64,000 nucleotides of DNA from NCBI GenBank assembly GCA_038230835.1, contig JBBRMM010000007.1, positions 1 through 64,000 of the forward strand. The letters run 5' to 3'. This document shows, piece by piece, positions 1 to 6,887 of this stretch. The translations under genes and the position numbers were made by a program. A model generated the notes under the pieces. That model was not told the DNA's origin. It saw nothing but the letters and a program-made list of their open reading frames with translations, and ran no database searches. This stretch comes from DASUHT01 sp038230835 (GTDB taxonomy: Bacteria > Actinomycetota > Thermoleophilia > Gaiellales > JAICJC01). Within the stretch, counting starts at the first letter, position 1. Each line of letters starts with the position of its first letter.

Positions 1-135
1 AGTAGAATTTTAGAGAGAACCGCTGGTGCAGCAAGATTCTGAAGTTGGCTCGGCGGGGTTCGTGGAGTGTCTCCGTCGCCAGCGGCTCCGACTCCCGCCC
101 CGCCGAGCCGAACCTAACACGGAGCAGTCTGGCGC

Positions 136-537
136 GTGAGTACCACAGCAGCAGGGGCGGGTAGGGGGATCGAAGGTGGATTCGCGGCGATCCCCAGGGC
201 GCTCTTCGCGGCCGTCGCCAACGGCGAGCTTACAGCCAGCCAGGCATACATAGCCATGATGGTAATGGGCCTTGCGAACTTCCATAACGGCGTGCTCGTC
301 ACCACGCTGAGATCGTTAGGCGACCGGATTCTTTGGGCGAAGTCCGACGACCAGTTACGGAAGATCCTACGCCAGCTACGAGACCTCGGATGGCTCCACT
401 TCGAAGACGTCCGAGCCGGAGGCCCGCGCGTGAGATACACCCTGCGCGTCCCCGAGAACCTCCGACTAGGCTCGACACGCCTAATATCGCCCGATGCCCT
501 AACTCAGACTGGCACCCCCCCTCCCAGTCTGAGTTAG
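136..537 (+). CDS. Winged-helix DNA-binding protein, replication-initiator/regulator-like
   Basis: This is a 133-residue protein starting at GTG 136, with a GGAG about 11 bases upstream. Residues about 15-105 read like a winged helix of plasmid or phage initiator and regulator proteins: an opening 'F.AIPRALF' segment, a helical block with 'LTASQAY', then 'SDDQLRKILRQLRDLGW' as a likely recognition helix followed by a wing ending 'VRYTLRV'. No catalytic motif is visible. The stop codon (535-537) lies at the end of a 12-bp inverted repeat whose half-site recurs downstream, so the protein may bind these repeats as an operator or origin. That link is inference. An initiator, a transcriptional regulator, or a replisome organiser fragment are all possible. 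Confidence 0.5.
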   Translation: MSTTAAGAGRGIEGGFAAIPRALFAAVANGELTASQAYIAMMVMGLANFHNGVLVTTLRSLGDRILWAKSDDQLRKILRQLRDLGWLHFEDVRAGGPRVRYTLRVPENLRLGSTRLISPDALTQTGTPPPSLS

Positions 538-608
538 ACTCAGACCCTCTCGGGACACGCCGCTAACCCAATCCCACAGCGCGAAAGCGACGGGTACCTA
601 ACTCAGAC
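501..608. repeat. ACTCAGAC repeat cluster with 12-bp inverted repeat
   Basis: A perfect 12-bp inverted repeat has arms at 501-512 (AACTCAGACTGG) and 524-535, with an 11-base C-rich loop. The core ACTCAGAC recurs in the same direction at 502-509, 538-545 and 601-608, and inverted at 527-534. Three direct copies and one inverted copy within about 110 bases, right after a winged-helix gene, look like iterons or operator sites. The hairpin could also end transcription of the 136-537 gene, but no T-run follows it. Confidence 0.6.
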
Positions 609-667
609 CAGCGAAAGACCCTATAGACGTAGACCTAGACGGAAGACATTTAACCGTCACCCCTGTA

Positions 668-693
668 GTGGAGCCGCCTTACGGCGGCTCCAC
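668..693. terminator. Perfect 11-bp hairpin between element genes
   Basis: The arms GTGGAGCCGCC (668-678) and GGCGGCTCCAC (683-693) pair perfectly around a TTAC loop. The sequence after it is CCTAAAAG on the plus strand, so there is no U-tract for a classical plus-strand terminator. It lies between the repeat cluster and the five-gene operon. It could be a weak terminator, an operator or a leader structure. It also covers the first possible start codon of the next gene. Confidence 0.5.
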
Positions 694-1126
694 CCTAAAA
701 GCTGTTGGTAACCACCCTGTTGTCGAGCTAGCGCTCGACGACGATGGAGAAACCACCACCAAAAACGGCAGGGAAGGCGGCGAGGCGACGGCGGTTGCTG
801 ACGCTCTCGCGGTGGCGGTTGGCGCTGACGCGCCCACCGCCGTCTCAGCCGACGACCAGTACGAGCCGTTGGGGTTCTTCGAGGCCATCGCGGTACTCGA
901 ACAGCTGCAGGACGAGCACTACCACCACCCCGCGCGGGGTTGGGCGCTCGAATCATGGCAAGCCGACCCGGAACGGTTCGTCGGGGCCGTCGACCAGTTC
1001 CGCGACCAGTACGAGGCCGGGAAGATCGAGCGGCCGCTCGGCGTACTCACCCAGGCGCTGACCACGTACCTGTACCCGGGCGGCGACGGCCGCCAGTGGG
1101 ACGTCGACGGCGAGCCGGCATCGTGA
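668..1126 (+). CDS. Hypothetical element protein (start uncertain)
   Basis: The reading frame is open from GTG 668, but that codon is inside a perfect hairpin and has no visible ribosome site; the next in-frame GTG is at 812. The N-terminal 50 residues are Ala/Glu/Thr-rich and look unstructured. The C-terminal half (about residues 60-150: 'LGFFEAIAVLEQLQDEHYHHPARGW', split here only by reading) is helical and acidic and has no motif I recognise. The end overlaps the next gene as GTGA (GTG 1123, TGA 1124-1126). This supports it as a real member of the coupled operon. Function unknown. Confidence 0.45.
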   Translation: MEPPYGGSTLKAVGNHPVVELALDDDGETTTKNGREGGEATAVADALAVAVGADAPTAVSADDQYEPLGFFEAIAVLEQLQDEHYHHPARGWALESWQADPERFVGAVDQFRDQYEAGKIERPLGVLTQALTTYLYPGGDGRQWDVDGEPAS

Positions 1127-2104
1127 GCGACTTGCGGTCGAGGATGATCGATTCGTTAGATGGCCGGAAGGTGCTGGTAGAGGACGTGGTGACCGCGATC
1201 GACGTGGGCGCGATCGCGCCTACCTCCTACTACCTGCGCTTTCTTTGGGCTAGGGCACACAATAGTCGGCTGGGTCGGCCGATGGACGCGCAGACGATCC
1301 GTATTCGCGAGGCGGTGCTCGCGTTGCAGGACGAGTACAAGAAGATGACGGTCCGCCAAATCTTCTACGCCCTGACCGTCCGAGGCGTCGTGCCGAAGAC
1401 GGAGGAGTATGGGTATAACCCGGTGCAGCGGGCGGTGCTTGCGCTTCGTCGGCAGGGCGCGTTGCCGTGGGCGTTCATCGCTGATGGCACGCGGTGGGTG
1501 CGGCAACCAACGACGTATGACTCGGTGGAGGACGCGCTCGCTGAGACTGCTCGGCTGTATCGGCGGAACCTGTGGGCCGACCAGGCCGTGCGCCTCGAGG
1601 TGTGGTTGGAAAAGGACGCGCTGGCGAGCCTGATTTCGGACACGTGCTACAGGTGGGGCGTCCCCTTGATGGTCAGCCGCGGCCAGGCATCCGATACGTA
1701 CTGTCATTCGGCGGCGCAGGAGGCGAAGCGGGCATGGCACGACGCGGGCCTGGAGACGGTGGTGTATGCCCTGTACGACGGCGACAAGTCTGGTCGCATC
1801 GCGGCCTCCAAGATCGAGGAGAAGCTCCGTCGCTACAGCGATAACGCGCCGATCACGTTCCACCTGCTCGCCGTCACCGACGACCAAATCTCGGAGTGGA
1901 ACCTCCCAACGAGGCCGGCCGGCCAAAGAGAAAGGCGAGCCGGATGCCGTCGAGCTGGACGCGATCACCCCCGACCGCCTGATCGCCCTCGTCTCAAACG
2001 CGATCGTAAGGCACATCGACGCGGCGGCGTGGAACACCGCCCAAGTCTGCGAAGCCGAAGAACGCCGAGTGCTCCAACTCCTAGCCGATCGAGGCCCGGA
2101 GTGA
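1123..2104 (+). pseudogene. Topo VI A/Spo11-like Toprim protein (Mini-A-like), frameshifted
   Basis: Starting at GTG 1123, the first about 265 codons encode a protein with the layout of the type IIB topoisomerase A subunit. A winged-helix/CAP-like part carries 'VRQIFYAL' (Tyr82 aligns with the DNA-cleaving tyrosine position). A Toprim domain follows with Glu163 ('WLEKDA'), an 'SRGQASD' turn and Asp219/Asp221 ('YDGDKSG'). No B subunit (GHKL ATPase) is nearby, which matches the stand-alone Mini-A group known from bacterial and archaeal mobile elements. After about 1912 the frame breaks: sense resumes in the +1 frame ('AKEKGEPDAVELDAITPDRL') and stops at 2104. Removing one GGCC from the (GGCC)3 run at 1913-1924 restores a 325-residue protein. 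It could be a true pseudogene, a phase-variable gene or an assembly error. Confidence 0.7.
1913..1924 (+). repeat. (GGCC)3 tetranucleotide run at the frameshift
   Basis: Three perfect tandem GGCC units lie exactly where the Toprim gene loses its frame. Two units would keep the upstream and downstream coding segments in one frame; three put them out of frame. Slippage in a tandem tetranucleotide explains the lesion in a single step and is reversible in principle. Confidence 0.8.
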
Positions 2105-2304
2105 CCGGCGAGCCCCTGCCCGAGCTCCTGGACGCGCGGCAGTTGCGGGAAGAGCTTGGCGTGACCCGCGCCGTAGCCGAGAAGATCATGCGGCGACTGC
2201 CGGTGTTCCTGCCCGAGGACGTGCGGAAGGTCTACGTGAAGCGGGCAGACGTCGCGGCCTACATCGAGGCTCGGACTTTCGACAAGTCGCAGGTGCCGCT
2301 ATGA
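2101..2304 (+). CDS. Small helix-turn-helix (excisionase-like) protein
   Basis: This is a 67-residue protein from GTG 2101, overlapping the TGA of the Toprim gene (2102-2104). Residues about 12-35 ('ARQLREELGVTRAVAEKIMR') form a helix-turn-helix, and the rest reads 'VYVKRADVAAYIEARTF', the usual strand-helix end of excisionase/AlpA-like or MerR-type small DNA-binding proteins. It sits two genes before the recombinase, fitting a recombination directionality factor or element regulator. Because of the upstream frameshift, this frame is also joined to the Toprim N-terminus as one long reading frame. The last gene codon overlaps the next frame as ATGA at 2301. Confidence 0.65.
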   Translation: MTGEPLPELLDARQLREELGVTRAVAEKIMRRLPVFLPEDVRKVYVKRADVAAYIEARTFDKSQVPL

Positions 2305-2346
2305 TCCCCGAAGTGGGCGCATCACCGAGACGCGCCGGGACACCCA

Positions 2347-2353
2347 AGGAGGG
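2347..2353 (+). promoter_or_regulatory. Strong Shine-Dalgarno AAGGAGG deciding the start at 2361
   Basis: AAGGAGG ends 7 bases before ATG 2361. The alternative ATG at 2301 overlaps the preceding stop but has no such site. The ribosome site therefore favours 2361 as the main start of the next gene. Confidence 0.7.
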
Positions 2354-2360
2354 TGACCAG

Positions 2361-2756
2361 ATGACTGATGTACCCCTGATCCGCGAGATGCTCGCGTCGA
2401 GCTGCGAAAGCTCCGCCCACTGGCGTACAGGCAAGATCGAACAGTACCCCGACGACGTGCGCAACCGGACGTCGGCCGTGGCGTTGAAGCAGGCGGCTCG
2501 AGATATCGCGGGCCTACCAGACGACGATCCGCGGCTGCGCCATCTCGCCGATGTGGTCGCCGTCAACGTTGGGGACGGTTGGAGCGAGAACAACGACTAC
2601 GCCGAGGAAGAGAGTCGGCTGATCGGCCGACACGGATTCGGCCGTGGTGATACGCAGACGACCGACGAGTTGCTCGCGGCGCTTGTGCGGATGGCTAGCG
2701 AGACACTACGCCGAAGCCTTGAGATTGACGCGGAGCTTGATCGGGGGGAGGACTGA
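2361..2756 (+). CDS. Hypothetical acidic helical element protein
   Basis: A 131-residue protein from ATG 2361 (the frame extends to ATG 2301). It is acidic and apparently all-helical, with no signal peptide, membrane segment or catalytic motif that I recognise. Its stop TGA (2754-2756) overlaps the ATG of the recombinase, so both are translated together. The middle 'LKQAARDIAGLPDDDPRLRH' looks like a helical repeat. Function unknown; position suggests an accessory to recombination or element maintenance, but nothing in the sequence shows this. Confidence 0.6.
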   Translation: MTDVPLIREMLASSCESSAHWRTGKIEQYPDDVRNRTSAVALKQAARDIAGLPDDDPRLRHLADVVAVNVGDGWSENNDYAEEESRLIGRHGFGRGDTQTTDELLAALVRMASETLRRSLEIDAELDRGED

Positions 2757-3754
2757 TGGCTAGCGCCACCATCACCACCCGCACCTTACGAAGCGGCGCC
2801 CGCCGGTTCCATGTTAGGTATCGGCTCGGTGGCCGTGCCTACCCCATCGAGCACGGAGGCAGCTTCTCCACGCTGCGGGAAGCTCGGATCAGGCGTGACC
2901 TGCTAGCCGGTGAGTTGGCGGCGGGTCGGAACCCTGCGATCCTGCTGGGGTCGCTTGTTGAGAAGCCCGCGGTGCGGACGTTCGGGTCGTGGGCCGCGGC
3001 GTACCGGCAGAGCCGCGTCGACTTGGGCGCTGCGACTGCGCGTAACATCGGGTCGCACCTGGCGGCGATGTCGGTGTTCTCCGACCGCGACGCGGCCACG
3101 ATCACGACCACCGACGTCACGGAATGGATCGCGGCGCTCCAGCTCGCGCCGGCCAGCGTCAGCCGCTACCTGGCGACGCTACGGCAGGTACTCGACTACG
3201 CCGGCTGCGATCCAAACCCGGCGCGGGATGCTCGCGTGCGGCTACCCCGCGTCGAGCGGCACGTCGTCGAGCCGCCGACCGCGGCGACGGTCGAGGCGAT
3301 CATCCAAAACACGACGCCGCGGCATCGCCTGGCCCTGCGGACGCTCGCCGAGACCGGGATGCGCATCGGCGAGTTGTGCGCCCTCGTGTGGGGCGACGTA
3401 GACGAGGCAGGGTCACGGTTCAGGATCAAGGCCGGGAAGACCGCAGCGGCCCGCAGGTGGGTTCTCGTGCCCAACGAGTTGATGATCGAGATCACCACGG
3501 CCACCCCACCCGATGACCGCACCATGGGTCGGCGAGTGTTCGGCGCCGCGACGCCCGGCGCCGTAAAGACAGCGATGGCGAAGGCCTGCCGGAACGCCGG
3601 CATCGCCCACTACCACCCCCACGACCTCAGACACCGCTACGCCTCGGTACAGATAGCTCGAGGTGTGCCCGTCACGACCGTCGCCGCCCAACTCGGCCAC
3701 TCGCGGAACAGCATGACCCTCGACACCTACGGTCACGTCCTCATCGACGGCTAG
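2756..3754 (+). CDS. Tyrosine recombinase / phage-type integrase
   Basis: A 332-residue site-specific recombinase. The N-terminal part (about 1-70) is an arm-binding-like beta segment, residues about 75-165 form the SAM-like core-binding domain, and about 170-330 the catalytic domain. The expected active site is complete: Arg203 in 'TGMRIGEL', the His289-x-x-Arg292 box in 'HDLRHRY', His315 in 'LGHS' and the nucleophile Tyr325 in 'DTYGHV'. It is the last gene of the element operon and most likely integrates and excises it. The start ATG overlaps the preceding stop. The attachment site was not identified. The protein looks intact, unlike the Toprim gene upstream. Confidence 0.92.
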   Translation: MASATITTRTLRSGARRFHVRYRLGGRAYPIEHGGSFSTLREARIRRDLLAGELAAGRNPAILLGSLVEKPAVRTFGSWAAAYRQSRVDLGAATARNIGSHLAAMSVFSDRDAATITTTDVTEWIAALQLAPASVSRYLATLRQVLDYAGCDPNPARDARVRLPRVERHVVEPPTAATVEAIIQNTTPRHRLALRTLAETGMRIGELCALVWGDVDEAGSRFRIKAGKTAAARRWVLVPNELMIEITTATPPDDRTMGRRVFGAATPGAVKTAMAKACRNAGIAHYHPHDLRHRYASVQIARGVPVTTVAAQLGHSRNSMTLDTYGHVLIDG

Positions 3755-3886
3755 AGTCCACGGCGCGGTTCGGTCGTTCTCGCTGCTCCCGCCCTGCGCC
3801 AGTCTTCCCCTTCGGATCTACACTACACGGCTGGGCGTGGCATGGCACGACCCGCGTAACTGCGGACTTCAAGCGTTCGCGCTGGC

Positions 3887-3928
3887 GGGGGGGAGAGAGC
3901 ATCCGGACTCCGGTGCTCTCTCCCCCCC
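3887..3928. terminator. Bidirectional hairpin terminator
   Basis: A perfect 15-bp stem pairs 3887-3901 with 3914-3928 around a 12-base loop. It lies between the recombinase (plus) and the cupin gene (minus), which converge here. TTGCTTTT follows on the plus strand. It probably ends transcription from both sides and insulates the element. Bases 3755-3886 hold no gene that I can see. Confidence 0.85.
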
Positions 3929-3936
3929 GGTTGCTT

Positions 3937-4419
3937 TTAGTGTGCGTTGCAGTCCGCCGGCTGCAGATCGTCGATCCGCAAGCCGGTGACGGGCGTGTTA
4001 CTTGGGATCACAAACGTCGCATACACAAGCGCGGTTGTCGATCCGTTGTTACGGACGAGGCCTGGCTCGGTGCCCTGCTCGACGAAGACCTGCCCGGCCG
4101 TGTAGGTGTGCCTGTTGCAGTTGTCGTCATAGAAGGTCACCGCGCCCGACTGGACGGCCACCAACCCGACGCCGGGATGGTGGTGCCAGCCCGACGATCC
4201 TCCCGGGGCGTAGGAGACTGACAGCATGGCGACGTCGGCCGAGCCGCCGTCTCGTTCGATTTGGACGCCCTGCGCTTGGGCGTGAAGCGTTCCTGCGTGG
4301 CCGCGGACAAGCAGCGTCACCGTTTGGCCCGAAGGTAGCGTCGCAAGGGCGGTACCCGCCACCGCGGCGAAGGCCACCAGGCACACCACAGCCGCGAAAA
4401 TCCGTCTTCTCGTGATCAC
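3937..4419 (-). CDS. Secreted cupin-domain protein
   Basis: A 160-residue protein from GTG 4419, with a GGGGGAA ribosome site nearby. Residues 1-26 are a signal peptide ('RRRIFAAVVCLVAFAAVAGTALA'-type: basic, hydrophobic, AxA). The rest is one cupin barrel: 'SSGWHHHPGVGLVAVQSG' gives the first metal-binding motif with its histidines and 'YTAGQVFVEQGTEPGLVRN' the second, where the usual late His is replaced. A conserved-looking Cys pair sits at 'DDNCNRH' and near the C-terminus. Family members include small exported metal-binding proteins of unknown function. No substrate can be named. It converges on the mobile element across a terminator. Confidence 0.75.
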   Translation of the reverse strand: MITRRRIFAAVVCLVAFAAVAGTALATLPSGQTVTLLVRGHAGTLHAQAQGVQIERDGGSADVAMLSVSYAPGGSSGWHHHPGVGLVAVQSGAVTFYDDNCNRHTYTAGQVFVEQGTEPGLVRNNGSTTALVYATFVIPSNTPVTGLRIDDLQPADCNAH

Positions 4420-4955
4420 GAGTTCTTCCCCCTTTTAGTGCCCTGGTTCCCTCGTCCAAAGGCGCAGCCCCGGAGTCGAATCAAGGCGTTGGCATTCTCC
4501 CTACCGGAATACACCGGAGAACCCTCAACTCACCGAGGGCTCACACGATCACAGACACCCCCCTTCCCTTGACCCGAGCGCCGACCCCGACGGCGCATGA
4601 CCAGCAGCGGAATCGGTAGCGGCGATCGACTGAACGCCGAACGTACCACACCGCACATTCCCATGCCCCTCCCCGCCGGGAAACTCTCGAGGCAAGCGAA
4701 CGGGAGCGCCGCTGAGATGTGGGTGAGCGACGCTCCCGCCCTATCAGCCAGGCCCGCCGGGCCGTGTGGGGGGTTGGCGGGCGGGCCGGTCTGCGGGTTC
4801 CGTCCGAGGAGACTGGACGACCGACCGGTGGCGAGGTGCTCGACAGAGCCGGCGCCGCTCGCTGATCCGTCCCATGGAGGCGGCGGACGTATTAGGCCGT
4901 AGCGGTGTGGTACCGGTGTGGTACCACTCGACGCCCTAGCACCAGAATCCCGCTG
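4420..4955. other. Intergenic region with 11-bp tandem repeat and hairpin
   Basis: This 536-base stretch holds no convincing gene; a 101-codon plus-strand frame at 4597-4902 has poor protein character. Visible structures are an 8-bp inverted repeat (4701-4708 with 4731-4738) and a tandem 11-bp direct repeat CGGTGTGGTAC at 4903-4913 and 4914-4924. An 11-bp period equals one helical turn, as in many regulator sites, but no gene starts on the plus strand downstream. The right end is downstream of the methyltransferase. Confidence 0.5.
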
Positions 4956-5714
4956 TCAGCGGCAAATAAACACGCCGCTGCGTTTGGTGACGTGAAACGA
5001 CCCGTCTCTGGCTATCGCCACCCTGACTTCCTCCCGCAGTGCGGTCAGGGCACCTTCGTCGACGCCCCATGAGCGTACGTAGGCGACCAGTGGTTCGACC
5101 TCGGTGACCTCGAGGGAGTCGTCGAAGATGTCCAGGCGAACGTCGCCGAACCACGGTTCGAGCTGGTCCCGGCCCGACTCCAGTCCGAACGCGGCGGCGG
5201 TATCGCCAAGGTCGACGGTGTCCACGTGGTGGCGGCGGGCGAGCTCGTCGATCTCGCGCAGGTGCCCGCGGCCCATCGTCCACGCGTGCAGCGCGCCCTC
5301 GGGGCGCAGCACACGGCGGAGCTCGGCGAGGGCGGCCGGGCGGCCGGGAACGTGGTACAGCATGCCGTGTGCGATCACCACGTCGAACTCGTCCTCGGCG
5401 AACGCCGCGGCCGACCCGGGCACAACGGCTCGGCAGGCGTCGATCATGCCCGGTGAGACATCCGTCAGCGTCACCCGCCAGCCCGTGGGGACGCGGTCGG
5501 CGTTCTCGACCCACAGCACCCCCGATCCGCATCCGACCTCCAGCACCACGGCGTCGGCCGGCTCGCCGAGCAGCCGGTCGAAGAGCCACCGGCGAAGCGA
5601 TGTGCGGCTGGTCGAGAACCGGTCATGCAGGGCGATGCGGGCGTTCAGGTTGGCCGGGCCGGCGTACTGGTGGTCGAGCAGATGGTCGGGGTCGCCGTCC
5701 GCAAGCCGCCCCAC
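4956..5714 (-). CDS. SAM-dependent methyltransferase (class I)
   Basis: A 252-residue protein from GTG 5714, three bases after the dapL stop, so it is the last gene of the dapF-dapL operon. 'VLEVGCGSGVLW' (about residues 57-68) is motif I for SAM binding. An acidic 'TLTDVSPGMID' follows as motif II, then 'FDVVIAHGMLYHV' and 'ALAELRRVLRPEGAL' as motifs III/IV. This is the UbiE/Methyltransf_11 pattern for small-molecule methylation. The C-terminal 80 residues are unlike the core and probably form the substrate cap. The acceptor is unknown. Its place after diaminopimelate genes may mean nothing more than shared transcription. Confidence 0.8.
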   Translation of the reverse strand: MGRLADGDPDHLLDHQYAGPANLNARIALHDRFSTSRTSLRRWLFDRLLGEPADAVVLEVGCGSGVLWVENADRVPTGWRVTLTDVSPGMIDACRAVVPGSAAAFAEDEFDVVIAHGMLYHVPGRPAALAELRRVLRPEGALHAWTMGRGHLREIDELARRHHVDTVDLGDTAAAFGLESGRDQLEPWFGDVRLDIFDDSLEVTEVEPLVAYVRSWGVDEGALTALREEVRVAIARDGSFHVTKRSGVFICR

Positions 5715-5717
5715 CGG

Positions 5718-6887
5718 TCAGCCCACCCGAAGGTGCTCTTCGATCCGTCCGACGGCCTCGCTCAGCCGCTCGTCGGACACGGTCAACGAGAGCCGCACGT
5801 AGCCCTCGCCGTTTGGGCCGTAGGCCGAGCCTGGGGAGACGACCACGGCGGCCTGCTCGAGCACCAGCTCGGCGAACGAGACCGACGTATGATCCGACGG
5901 GACGGGCACCCACACGTAGATCGTGCCCTTGGGCGGGATGACGTCGATCCCCACGGCCGCCAGCGCCGCGACCAGCATGTCGCGCCGCCGGCGGTACACC
6001 TCGCACATCTCCCGGACGTGATCCTGGGAGCCGCTGAGCGCGGTCACCGCGGCCATCTGGACGGCGTCGAACATGCCCGAGTCGATGTTGGTCTTGAGCT
6101 TCCACAGCCCCGCCAGCAGCTCGGCGTTGCCGACCGCCGCGCCCACCCGCCAGCCGGTCATGTTGTAGGCCTTGCTGAGGGAGAACATCTCGATGCCGGC
6201 CTCGATCGCACCCGGCGTCTGCAGGTAGCTGGGCGCGACGTAGCCGTCGAACGTGATCTCCGAGTAGGCGTTGTCGTGCACGATCGGCACCTCGCGCTCG
6301 AGGCCGAAGCGGGCCAGCCGCTCGAAGAAGTCGTCCTCGATCACCGCACCGGTGGGGTTGTTGGGGTAGTTGCAGAAGAGCAGGTTGGCGCGGCCGGAGA
6401 CCTGCGGCGGTATCGCATCCAGGTCGGGCTGGAACCGGTGGTCGGCGGTCAGCGGCATCAACACCGGCTCGGCTCCGGCCAGGATCGCCCCGGACGTGTA
6501 CACCGGGTAGCCCGGATCGGCGGCCAGGCACACGTCCCCGGGGTCGAGCATCGACCAGCACACGTGGGCGACGCCCTCCTTGCCGCCCAGCAGGGGGAGC
6601 ACCTGTGTCTCGGGATCGAGGCCGACACCGAACCGGCGGGCGTAGAACCCGGCGACCGCCTCTCGAAACGCCGCCCGCCCACGGTTGGACGGGTACCGGT
6701 GGGTGTCGGGCGTCGCCACCTGGCGCCGGGCCTCCTCGACAACCGCGGCCGGCGTCGGCAGGTCGGGGTCGCCGATACCCAGCGAGATCACGTCGATGCC
6801 GGCCGCGCGGCGCTCGGCGATTTTGCGCTCGAGCTCGGCGAACAGGTAGGGCGGCAGCGCCTGAACGCGCTTGGCGACGCGGATCAC
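5718..6887 (-). CDS. dapL: LL-diaminopimelate aminotransferase
   Basis: A 389-residue PLP enzyme of the class I/II fold. DapL turns tetrahydrodipicolinate plus glutamate directly into LL-diaminopimelate, bypassing the acylated route of DapD/C/E. 'ISLGIGDPDLPTP' marks the N-terminus, 'NYPNNPTG' (173-180) the aspartate-aminotransferase signature, and Lys239 in 'SLSKAYNMTGWR' the PLP lysine; 'VRLSL' near the end carries the carboxylate-binding Arg. The start is GTG 6887, overlapping the TGA of the DapF-like gene (GTGA). A general aminotransferase of the DapC/AspC type cannot be fully excluded, but the neighbour, dapA and dapB in the same window favour DapL. Confidence 0.82.
   Translation of the reverse strand: MIRVAKRVQALPPYLFAELERKIAERRAAGIDVISLGIGDPDLPTPAAVVEEARRQVATPDTHRYPSNRGRAAFREAVAGFYARRFGVGLDPETQVLPLLGGKEGVAHVCWSMLDPGDVCLAADPGYPVYTSGAILAGAEPVLMPLTADHRFQPDLDAIPPQVSGRANLLFCNYPNNPTGAVIEDDFFERLARFGLEREVPIVHDNAYSEITFDGYVAPSYLQTPGAIEAGIEMFSLSKAYNMTGWRVGAAVGNAELLAGLWKLKTNIDSGMFDAVQMAAVTALSGSQDHVREMCEVYRRRRDMLVAALAAVGIDVIPPKGTIYVWVPVPSDHTSVSFAELVLEQAAVVVSPGSAYGPNGEGYVRLSLTVSDERLSEAVGRIEEHLRVG

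Larger units (their letters stand above)
1..3754. mobile_element. Integrated mobile element, partial (left end outside window)
   Basis: A compact block of non-housekeeping genes ends in a tyrosine recombinase (2756-3754), as is usual for integrative elements and small prophage remnants. Five consecutive genes overlap by their start and stop codons (668-1126, 1123-2104, 2101-2304, 2301/2361-2756, 2756-3754), so they form one translationally coupled operon. The 5' part holds a winged-helix gene (136-537) and a repeat cluster. No capsid, conjugation or relaxase gene is visible. The left end is probably outside the window. No tRNA-like attachment site was recognised next to the recombinase. Bases 1-135 hold no convincing gene, only upstream sequence for the winged-helix gene. 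Confidence 0.7.

Noticed and set aside
499..610. A CRISPR array
   Set aside because: The repeat core is only 8 bases, the spacings (36 and 63) are unequal, and one copy is inverted; no cas gene is present anywhere in the window.
940..2304. A single 454-codon plus-strand frame covering the Toprim and excisionase-like genes
   Set aside because: Codons 1927-2100 read as an Arg/Pro-rich nonsense segment, and the stretch before 1123 is the shadow of another gene. It results from the frameshift at 1913-1924; the natural genes are 1123-2104 and 2101-2304.
3755..3886. A tRNA-derived attachment site next to the recombinase
   Set aside because: I looked for a T-loop and 3' acceptor on both strands and found none; without the left end no direct repeat can be tested.
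4597..4902. A 101-codon plus-strand frame in the cupin-methyltransferase gap
   Set aside because: No ribosome site, Pro/Gly/Arg-rich composition and no recognisable domain; the hairpin at 4701-4738 lies inside it.
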